Source: Megaustenia siamemsis
Taxonomy: Eukaryota > Mollusca > Gastropoda > Stylommatophora > Ariophantidae
Reading direction: 5' to 3'
Length of the DNA: 64,000 nt
NCBI GenBank assembly: GCA_032433765.1
Contig: JAVIAB010000073.1
Coordinates: 52,401,144 to 52,465,143 of the forward strand
The translations under genes and the position numbers were made by a program. Every line of letters begins with the position of its first letter. Within the stretch, counting starts at the first letter, position 1. Positions 12,929-24,900 of this stretch are shown in pieces. The notes beneath the pieces were generated by a model, which ran no database searches, was not told the origin of the DNA, and saw nothing but the letters and a program-made list of their open reading frames with translations.

Positions 12929-15900
12929 AACACGAACCTAAACCAAGACTAATACACACACTCATTTGATTATTAGTTTTCTACGTGAACACAGAAGTGA
13001 GGTGTACATTAGTTTTGTGAAAGAAAGAACTCCAAAGATATGAAAATATTTTACGCAACTCATCTTTGCCAAAGACAGTAAGAACAATGTGTTTTTTTTT
13101 TTGTCCCTGTATGATAGCATCAAGACAAAATAAGACAGTTCTTTTTAATGTTTAAGTCTTTTAATATGGCTACGTTCCTCTTTTTCATTATCCAAGGTAT
13201 CTTACGGATTTTCTGTAGCCTTTTGTTTCGAATGAATCGACTTTCTTCTTTGCTTTTTGTAAAATTTTCCATGATTCCCAACCATATGTTGCTATTGGGA
13301 AGATACATATTTTGGGCAATTTTAATTTGACTGTCTTGGCAGTGTTGTACCACATTTTCTTCATGGCGTTTAATGTGTGTGTTGCTGTTGCTAATCTTAG
13401 GGGTATTCTTATAACTTAGATATACGTGTGAGTCAGTATGAGACCAGACGACAAATTGTTTCAATAAATTTCTGGAGATACTGTTTTAGGCTTCATAGAT
13501 TATTACTATTAGATTATTACTAGGAAAAATAGAAAAAAAAATGGTATATTAGAAGCTTTACGTGATTAGTAGACGAGATTATTACTATTAGGTTATTACT
13601 ATTAGATTATTACTATTAGATTATTAAGAAGGAAATGTTAAAATATTTGATGCGTGTTCATAAAAAGAAATCACGTGAAGTAAAAGTTCAAACTCTCTAC
13701 ATCCTAATTCATCTTCAAAGAGGGAGACAGACAAACAATGGATGGATGTACAGGTGGATAAATATATGGATAGACAGACAGACAGACTGGTAGGTGGGTG
13801 TGAAGATAGATTTATACATAGACAGACAGACAAACAAGTAGGCAGACAGGTAGTCATTAGTCATTAGTTAGTCATTAGTCGAAAGATCATCCTCCTTGCA
13901 CAAGGGGCAAACCCATAAGTGCTCCGATTTCCTTTCGAGTAAATTCACAAGTGTGTGACGGCTGATCGTGCCGGTTCGCAGTTGGTTAACCATACACCTC
14001 TGGCGTCCTGAAAAATGTTCGCTCTTTGCTGTGCCAAGCCTTACACGACTATGCGTTAGTCTCGCCATTGCGTTTGAATCCTTGTCGTCTCGAAAGTCTG
14101 CTACTCTTCCCGCCTCGCGGATTGCGTGTAAAATGTCTGCGTTGTCCATGGCGTTGCCATCTGAAATTTTAGCCTTTTCAGCAAGCTTGTCAGCTCGTTC
14201 GTTCCCTTGCACTCCAGAGTGGCCAGGTACGTAGATGAATACGATTTCTTTTAAAGTTGACAGCTGCAGGGACTTCAACCACTCTCTTCGCCTCCACCCA
14301 GCCTCAACCTTCTTAAGCATACTCATGGAGTCACTGAGAAAACATACTCCTGCGAAAGACTGTGTTTCGAGCCATGTCAATGCCTTAGTGATTGCTAAAA
14401 CCTCCACTGTCATGCTGCTCGTTGTTTGCGAAAAAGCACCACTATCCTCATGCACCATCTGCCCTTTCACCTGCGCTGTATATGCCCATGAACATCGTTT
14501 ATTTCGTACAACCGAACCATCTGTGTAGATAATAATATTGCCGGACGTTACGTTTTCTTTGATTAAGGCCTGAATCTTATCCTCTACGACCTTGGGATTC
14601 ATCGTTCTACATTCTTTATTCAGTGTTATGCAGACTTTGATAGTAATTGTAGAAATGTCATTTGGCCATTGCCGCCATTCTTCTCCACGCTGCAAGTCAT
14701 TTAGCATGCACACCTTTTGAATGGATTTCTCTGCCCTGCCCATCCACGACTGGCCTCGCTCGAGTCTATCACCTTTTGGTGCTAGCGCTACAGAATTTAA
14801 AGGATGTCTTTCATCAGCAAGAATGTTCAGAAAAGCGCGTGCTCTACACAACTCGATTCTACTTTCTATGGTTGGAATGTCAAGTAGGTATCTTAACGCT
14901 CTGCATGACGTGTCTCTAGTGCAGCCAAGAATAATGCGCATAGCCTCGTTCTGAATTTTTTCGAGCCTCTCTAACTGAAGTTTGCTGAGAGTTTGAATCG
15001 CCAAAGCGTATTCTAGAACAGAAACAACCAGTCCCTGGTATAATGTGTGCAGGTGCCGCTGTTCACGGCCTGCAGCGGCCATTACTTTCATAGCAGCAAG
15101 ACCCTTTTTTGCTTTCTCTATCACGTTATCAATGTGCTTTACGAAAGCAAGGCTTCGATCTAAATGAATACCTAAATATTTCATTGTCATAGATCTTGGC
15201 AAAGTGTCTGAAAACATTTCTACAGATGGAGTATCAATATTAACGATGTTGTTATATAGTGAGAACCAAGTTACTTCAGCTTTTGATGGGTTCACGTTGG
15301 CACCTGCCTCGTCACACCACTTTTGTATGCGCCTGAGTTCTGATTGTAAGTCCGCAGTTATTTTGTTTCGATCTTTTCCCTGTCGATAAACCAAAATGTC
15401 ATCGGCATAAGAAAGAATGCGACCTGGCCCTTCCAACCGATCTCTTGTGATTTTCACGGTGTATGCATTGAAAAGTACGGGAGATAAAGGTGAGCCTTGC
15501 GGTAACCCGGGATACATCGTAATTATATCAGAAGTCCAACTACCAGATCGAAAAACCACTTTGCGCTGAAAGAGTGCCGCTGTTAGCCAATTTAGGATGC
15601 GGGGACTGACGCCTAAATTTATGAGCTGGTTGAATAAGAAGTTAAAGGGTACTTTGTTGTAAGCGTCCTCCAGATCTATTGCAGCAGCACATGTCTCTAA
15701 ACCGCGTTGAAACCCTTCATAAACATCCTGAGCAAACACGGCAGCATTTGACCAAGTCTCTCTACACGGACGATACCCTCCAAGCGTTGATGGAAACAAG
15801 TTTGCGTTTTCAAAGAAACAAGAAAGTTTCTTTGCAGACAGGTAGGTAGGTAAGAAACCAGGCAAACGGACGAACAGACCATTAAGTGTTCTTTTAAGAG

Positions 15901-18900
15901 CTGTCGATGATGTGGAGTTGTTGGCAATCGAAAGCGAAAGAAGAAAAATTAATTCTGGAATGAAAGTCGCAACACTAATGTAGACCCATTATATATACAA
16001 TTTGAGAATGGCTGCCGTAGTTATCTTAAAACTATGCACGCGATGTTATTACAACAGTACTTGTTCTTTGAAACGTATGAGATTGTATTCATCGTAAACA
16101 TTATCTGTAGCTGATAAATACGGACTGAAGTTTTCATTCTGATGCGTGTTGTTGAAGGCTACCAACACCAACTCTGGGCTCAAGAGTTTAGCTTACTTTG
16201 TAGATATGTCTAGTTTATTCAGTAGCTGTCACGTGATACATCCAAGATGGAAGTTGATGATCGATAAGTTGTTTACGTCAAGATTTCCAAACTGTTTGTG
16301 AATCTGCAGCCTTTGTGTTACTTCCGGAACAACAAGAAGGTGATTATAATGAAGACAGTGAAGAAAAAGGAGGACGAGGAGAAGTAGAAGCAGAACATGA
16401 TAATGAAGAAGATGATGGGGATGATGAAGGAAAAGGAAATAGAACACGTATATGAAGATACTGAAGACGAAGAATAATAGTAAAAAAAGTAAAGTACCCC
16501 CCGTCACGCCAAGTGGCGTATAGGGAAATATGGTGTTAGTGACCCTATATTTTACAGACCTTCAGCACATGATTTTTGGGGTAATGTGGTCGGTATTACG
16601 CCCGTGCTGCTTTACTTTCCCAGAAAAAATCCGGTACCCATTTAAGGCTGGGTGAACCCGGAGCCGTCGGTTGGGATCGAACCCTACCCCTTGTCCGTAG
16701 TAGTCCAGTTCACTAACCACTGAGCTATCGCGGCTCCCACTAATTTTTAGGGAATTAGTAAAACCCAGGTGTCCTCGCCAGGGTACGAACCCCGGCTGTT
16801 GCCGTGGTAAGCCAACCGCCTATCGATTGCGCTAACCGGACACCCCACGAAGAATAATATACTCCAAAAATTTCACACGGAGAAGGAACAAGAAGTATTA
16901 CCCTTTTCAGCTCTGTTTCTTATTTTGCTGTCATTTTCACTTTCATAATCATGTTCGTGCATCTATCGTAGATGAGGTGCACTTTACAAAACTCGTTTCG
17001 TCATGATTACATTGGTGATGATGTTACATTGTAAAATGATATGGCCTCGGACGGGAAGGCAATGGCGCGATATTCAATCTCATTGATCTAGGATTGTGAA
17101 TAATTAAAAGTGCTGATGCATTTCGCCACGTTCTTGCAATGAGAACTGTTATCACCGTCACGAAGATAACCCCTTCTATATTCTGTGAGGTACATCATCT
17201 TCTATAATCTATGAAGTACATCATCTTCTATAATCTGTGAGGTACATCATCTTCTATAATCTGTGAGGTACATCATCTTCTATAATCTGTGAGGTACATC
17301 TCATCTTTTATAATCTGTAAAGTACATCATCTTCTATAATCTGTGAGGTACATCATCTTCTATAATCTGTGAGGAACATCATCTTCTATAATCTGTGAAG
17401 TACATCATCTTCTATAATCTGTGAAGTACATCATCTTCTATAATCTGTGAAGTACATCATCTTCTATAATCTGTGAAGTACATCATCTTCTCTTTATACT
17501 TGTATTCCACTTAGCTGGAATAAGTTCTGTCACCTGGAACCTCAGTTGTTGAACTTATCGCTAACAGTATCATGACGCATGATGAGCTGGTAGCATGGTC
17601 ACTTTTCGTATATGCATGTGTGTCCTGATTTTCCCCCTAAACCTGCGTCGTTCTTGAATCACATTACGTCATCGGCAGGCTGGATCTTATTTTGCCGTAG
17701 CAGTGTTGTGAGTCATTCAATATGATCTCATGTGTTGTCGGTCTCTTAACCAGCCATAATAGCTTCCATTACAGCCTCAATGCCTATGCGTGTGCTGGAG
17801 GTAAAAGTCCTGTAGGCTCCTGCATCTTTATCTATCAACTTTCCATTGAAATACACAGCAAACCTCCCCCCCTCCCCCAACCCCGTACATCTCTTGAGGC
17901 TGAGCTATCGGTTTAGATGTTTCGGTTTTAGAGTTGGGAGTGAAGTTCCACTGTCCAGTCACAGCATTTCCTGTCCAATTGTTTGACGAACTCGATTATC
18001 CTGCGCCTGTCATGCACATTTATCCAATCATCGCCAATTGAAATGTCTTCCTAGAGTGTCCGGTTAGCGCAATCGATAGGCGGTTGGCTTACCACGGCAA
18101 CAGCCGGGGTTCGTACCCTGGCGAGGACACCTGGGTTTTACTAATTCCCTAAAAATTAGTACCTCTGAAGTCGGAGTAAATCTGCCTGCATGGGATAAAA
18201 CAGACTTTACACGCAAAAATTCAGTCCCACAAAATTGAGTGGGTGGGACTTCGTCAGAGGTCAAAGCTGACGAAAGCGAACGAACGAAATGTCTTCCTTT
18301 TGTTTCCTATGTCCTATGTCGCCAACCACGATCTTCCGCACTTGATGCGGCTGCCTTTTCTTGAAATTCTGGTAGCCGTGATTATACTTAGTGCATTCAG
18401 GAAGTAATGCACCACGTCTGTTTCCTCGGGAACCGCTAATTTAAAAAATATGACATTTTTACACAGAATATAAGGATATGTCATGTAGACATCGGTATCT
18501 TTCAACATAATCCCCATCCACTTGTACAGCTTTAAGGCAGCGTGCAACAAGTGCATGTATTCCTAGCCTGTACCAATCTTTGTCTTCATCGTGTAGCCAT
18601 TTCTTTGCTGCATGAATCACTCTACCATCTTCAAACCTTGTTCCATGGAGGGTATCTTTAAGTGGACCAAAGAGATGGAAATCTGAAGGTACCAAATCAG
18701 GGCTGCATGCTGAGGGGGTGGGGGGTTTACAGTCCAACCTAATCTGGTGATTGATTCCCGTGTTGATTTACATTTCAACCATTTTCGTGAAGGAGAAGGT
18801 CTGCTGGATTCTTGTGCGGCAGAAATCTGCGTAAACGTTGATTGAGTTGTTTCAATGTTTTAATGTAAGCTTGCGAATAGATTGGCTCTCCTCTTGGCAT

Positions 18901-21900
18901 AACATACACAGGAATCACACCTTCAGTGTTCCAAAGGACAGTGACCATGACCTTTCCAGATGAAGGAAAAATTTCTTTCTTCGTTGTGACAGCTATGATG
19001 CCACTCCATTGACTGTCTTTTTGTTTCAGGTTCGAAATGATGTGGCCAGGTTTCGTAACCTGCAACAATCTTAGCCAAAGTTTTCTCCATCAACATCGAA
19101 ACGCTCCAACGATTCGGAAGAAATTGCTTTTGTTTGCAATCTGTGCTCATTTGTGAGATTTAGTGGATCACATCCTGCACAAACTTTAAAGAATCCGAGA
19201 GTTTGTATAACTGCATTTGCACTACCAATGCTGATTGACAATTGTAAGGCCAGTTGTTGAGATCTCCGCTTTCCGATTCGTTTATGCTCTGAACCCAGCA
19301 ACTTAGTGTGCTCCTGTCGACTGCAAAACGTCCATACACATCACATAGACGCTTATGAATGTTCACAACAGTTTCCTTCTCTAAAACATGAAATTATATC
19401 ACAATTCGCTGCTTATAACGCAAGTTGCTAACATGTTCTATTTCAACGGTTTAGTGCAGTCGTATTATGCAGCCGATTGTAATGCAATTTGGTGCGCACA
19501 ATTGACATATACCCTATTTGAAGTGTGCAAAATGTTATGCTTGTATGATTATTATTAGCTGAGAAAACCGATGTGGTACATTACCTTTTGAATGCCCGTC
19601 GTTTTTGTTGCTGATCACTCTCAAGTATGATTTCGCTTGTGTGCTTGTATTGTTCCTGAATGCTTGGAAGGTTCGGCAGTAATCGCCTCGCCGGGATTGA
19701 CGTTTTCCTGATGCACCCTAACACAGCACCGTTGCGTTCTGTACCCTTTCCAACTTAGTTAACTGAATGTGAGATAGGGCGAGAAGACCTAACACGAAGT
19801 CGATGACAGACAAAACCAGGACGTCTGTGGCTGCACTAAGAGGAATAGCGGCCGTTGCTGAAGACCAGATCTCGCCATAAACTTTACAGGATTCACTAAA
19901 ATAAGAGAAGGAAGAAAAACAAGAGGAGGATGAGGAAGAAGAAGATGGAAATAAAGAAGAGAGGATGAAGAAGAAGATGAAAATGAAGAGGAGGAGGAGG
20001 ATGAAGACGAAGATGAAAAGTGAGAAGAAGAGGAGGAAAAGGAAATGTTACTTCGTAAAAATGTCAAGGCTTTTACCTATGTCATGACTTTTCTTTATAA
20101 ATCGTTGCTACACCTAATGCGTCATTTGATTCTAATAATGCCATTGTTTTTTTCCCCTTCATTTTCAACAAATGCTCATTATTTTGATTGAATTAACAGT
20201 TTAGCGCGCAACTTATGTCATCCACAGAGGCGATGTCAACAAGGCGGACTATCTTGGCATGACCGCCCTCCATCATGCAGCCATGCGCGGTCACATGGGC
20301 GTAGTCAGCTATCTCGTCCACTGGGGGTGCAATGTGCATGCTTTGGATAATGATCTCCATTCCGCCCTCGATCTGGCAGCAATGTACGACCGACACGAGA
20401 TTGTTCGGTAAGTGGGCGTTGTCATAAATATAACTGACATAAAGATATACATTATCAACTACAAATAGATGAGTGGTAGTGGGGTGGAAAAAATGGGAGA
20501 ATGAGGTGTGGTTTTTTTTTATATTTTCATTCGCCAGCCTCTACCTCTGACGAAGTCCCTAGAGACTAGGAGCTGAATTTTGCATGTTAATCCATTTTTC
20601 CCTGGCAGCCGTGTGCACAGGGGTCACTTGCCGCACAGGCAGATAACTCCGACTTCGGAGGTATTTGTTCCGTCGTTGAGTAATTGACGTTTCAAGCCGG
20701 GCCTCACTGCTGAGACCAGGGGTGGTTGCCGCAGAGAGAAATCTTAAATAAAAATCCAAACTGGCATGGTTGAGGGCTGTTTAAATAAAGTTAGACAATG
20801 GTAGGGTAAAGATTAGACGAAGATAATTATAACAGTTTGCGAGAGAGGCGTGGTAGCAGTAAAAAATAGCAATGGTGGGGGCAGTTACTGAATGAGACGT
20901 GCTAACAGTCCTGTCTTGTCTTGATGTCATGGGTTGGTTCGTGCACAAGCTCTTGGGTCCTAGCTGGTACGTGGAGGGTTGTAACGGCTTTCTTGATTGT
21001 ACTGGAGAGGTTGGAAATTGTCCTAGCTAGTGTTACTGCAAAAGGCTACTACAGTCCGTTCCTAAACTCATGCCCACAAACGTCATAAAATTTCTCGGAA
21101 ACGCCTGGACGGATTATCATGTTTTTTTTTGCACATGGGCTTACATTGTCCATGACCTCGGTATTTATAATTTAAAATAATGTAGGTAATACATTAAGAT
21201 ACTTATATAATACAAGTAAAGAACATATATATGAAGCTGCTAGAAGAATGTACTGAGCACTAGAGAAGAGAAAATCCATAAACGAACATATGTGCAATTT
21301 CTCTCCATCTGTTTAAAAAAAATGTTCACTAACTTATTACATATTGTACTGAGCATATCTTAGCAATCAGGGAGCCGCGATAGCTCAGTGGTTAGTGAAC
21401 TGGACTACAAAGGACAAGAGGTAGGGTTCGATCCCAACCGACGGCTTCCGGGTTCACCCAGCCTTAAATGGGTACCGGATTTTTTTCTGGGAAAGTAAAG
21501 CGGCACGGGCATAATACCGACCACATTATCCAAAAAATTACGTGTTGAAGGTCTGTAAAATTTATGGTCACTAACACCATCTTCCCTATACGCCACTTGG
21601 CGTAACGGGGGTACTTTACTTACTTTTTTTTTTTTATCTTAGCTATCTGGACAAAGTCGATAATACTCAGTGTAGCATTTTTGCTACTGAATTTATCCAG
21701 TCACTGCAAGACCACACAAAACCAATGTTCTTAATTTTACGATATTACACTTTCCCCATGCCTAGCAAGGCGTGGAGGGAACTTTTACTTTACTTACTTA
21801 TACTTTCCAGTGAAATTATGCGACAATGTAAACGCTACCAAAACATTTTGAAAGAAAAAAGGATATATTACTGGAATATTTTCGCGCGTGGCTATTCATT

Positions 21901-24900
21901 TTGAAGCTAGACCTACGATGACAATTATCAAATGATCGTTCGGAAATCTACAAATTTAAATTGACAAAGGTGTAGTCGTTTCTTACAAAATTTCAAAACT
22001 GATAGCAAAGAAGGAAAACCTTGTACAACAATAGGGGAATATTCATTGGTCACTCCACCCACCCACCCAAACACTGCTCTAGCATACTAAACGCTGCTCT
22101 AACATACCAAACATTGCTCTAGCATACCAAACACTTCTCTAGCATAACAAACACTGCTCTAGCATACCAAACATTGCTCTAGCATACAATACACTGCTGT
22201 AGCATACCAAACACTGCTATAGCATACCAAACATTGCTGTAGCATACCAAACACTGCTCTAGCATACCAAACACTGCTCTAGCATACCAAACACTGCTGT
22301 AGCATACCAAACACTGCTCTAGCATATCAAACACTGCTGTAGCATACCAAACACTGCTCTAGCATACCAAACACTGCTGTAGCATACCAAACACTGCTCT
22401 AGCATACCAAACACTGCTCTAGCATATCAAACACTGCTGTAGCATACCAAACATTGCTCTAGCATACAATACACTGCTCTAGCATACTAAACACTGCTCT
22501 AGCATACCAAACACTGCTCTAGCATACCAAACACTGCTCTAGCATACCAAACACTGATTTAGCATGCCAAACACTGCTCTAGCATACCAAACACTGCTGT
22601 AGCATACCAAACACTGCTGTAGCATGCCAAACACTGCTCTAGCATGCCAAACACTGATCTAGCATACCAAACACTGCTCTAGCATACCAAACACTTCGTT
22701 AGCATACCAAACATTGTTCTAGCATGCCAAATACTGCTATAGCATACCAAACACTGCTCTAGCATACCAAACATTGCTCTAGCATACCAAACATTGCTCT
22801 AGCATACCAAACACTTCGTTAGCATACCAAACATTGCTCTAGCATGCCAAATACTGCTATAGCATACCAAACACTTCTCTAGCATACCAAACACTGCTAT
22901 AGCATACCAAACACTTCTATAGCATACCAAACACTTCTCTAGCATACCAAACACTACTCTAGCATACCACCAAACACCCATTAATAAAGACGATACAAGA
23001 AGTGCTCGTGATATCAAAGAGCAAAACACGACAATAAACGAGATAGGGAAGTCACACACGAGAGGGGACTACACTTAGGTAGACTGCCGCCAGTAAACAA
23101 ATGAATGTCAACCCCCCTTCCGCCCAAAACAAAAATACCTGACAACAATAACTGTATTTCTTTTCTCAAACATTAGCAACGGGCGTTAATGTTGAGACCA
23201 AATAGAAACATATGAGTGTTGTTGAGCCCTTCTTGTTCATTTAAATCGCTAAGGTAGGTTGTAAGGTTATAATAATAATAATATATTAAAAAAAAAAGAA
23301 ATTAATTGCGTAGTTGTAGTTAGTAGTTGTAGTTAGTCGAATGTCGCGGTATCACTGCAAATGAATCAAAATCCATAATTGGTAAACCGCCCGCGGTCAG
23401 TGGAATCATCCGAATTAACATCTCATCTCATTGAGGATCCAAGATACTAGAGTTATTTCCTTTTTGTACAATACTGATGATAGCTGTCCTATGATTTTTT
23501 GTTGTATCTTGAGTCTATTTATGGTGTTTGTGAATTGTTATTTGTCACTAGACATCCTAGGTATTTAAATTCCACCACTTGTTTTAATTGTATGTAGTCT
23601 ATCGTTATATTGAAGTTCTGTTTCTCCTTCCAGACGTTCATGACTTCTGTTTTGTTGACGATTTTCATGTTGCATTGGTTGCCTGTGCTGTTAAGTCTAA
23701 GTGTTCTTGTAGGTCTTCTGTTTTGTTGACGATCTTCATGTTGTATTGGTTGCCCGTGCTGTTAAGTCTATTTAAGTGTTCTTGTAGGTCTTCTGTTTTT
23801 TTTTTTTTTCACGCTTTAGTGCCTGATAATTTGCAAATAAAAGCTCATTAATATTCTATGTCTCCGGTGGGTTGACTAACTTACATAGGCAGTCCCTGGA
23901 AGTAATAAACAATAGGGGAGATAGTACACACTCATGTCTTACTCCTGATCTAACTTGGAAGTGGTCTGTATAGCCTGCTACTGTTCTGACTGTGCAGCTG
24001 CTGTTATTGTAGAGACTTTTATTTAGGTTGGTTAGGTGTTGGCTTACTCCGTAAGTTGTTAGTATCTCCCATAGTTGTTCTTTGATTACTCTGTCGAATG
24101 CTTTGTCTTATTCAATGAAAGCTCGTCTTATAAGCCAGCTTTTTTAGGGCGTATAGAGTGTCAGTGCATCCTCTGTTTGCAGAACTATAGCGTCAGCAAA
24201 TTAAAAAAAAAAGTAAAAAGCCCCGTCACACCAAGTGGAATATAAGAAATATGGTGATATGGACCATAATTTTAATAGACCTTCGGCACATGATTTTTGG
24301 GGTAATGTGGTCGGTATAACACCCGTCCGGTGCCGACGATCAGGATCGAACCAGACTTCATGCCCTTTGTAGTCCAGTTCACTAACCACAGAGCTATCGT
24401 GGCTCAACGTCAACAAATAGTAAAAAAAAATAAAGTACCCCCCGTCACGCCAAGTGGCGTATAGGCAATTATGGTGTTTTAGAGACCCTATATTTTACAG
24501 ACCTTCAGCACATGATTTTTGGGGTAATGTGGTCGGTATTATGCCCGTGCTGCTTTACTTTCCCAGAAAAAAATCCGGTACCCATTTAAGGCTGGGTGAA
24601 CCCGGAAGCCGTCGGTTGGGATCGAACCCTACCCCTTGTCCTTTGTAGTCCAGTTCACTAACCACTGAACTATCGCGGCTCCTGGCGTCAACAAATACTT
24701 TAAACTAATTCAGAACAAAGGAAATGATTACAGTTTGGTTATTTTTCAACCTAGCCTAAATCTTATTAGGCAATCCGTCTCCCAAAACGTTGTCCCCCTG
24801 GACATCAAAAAAAGAAAATTAGGCTGACTAGCGGTAAGCAGTCTTGAAACTATACCATAAGTAATATAAATTAATTAATTAATACAAATAACGTTAATAT

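Noticed and set aside
21643..21780. Possible USH1G exon reading YLDKVDNTQ after an acceptor-like TCTTAG
   Set aside because: The acceptor lies in the target duplication of the SINE at 21371, no suitable in-phase donor follows, and the true continuation ([10 protein letters not shown] at 25132) fits in phase and homology.
22060..22975. CRISPR-like array
   Set aside because: Continuous 20-bp tandem units without spacers, in a eukaryote.
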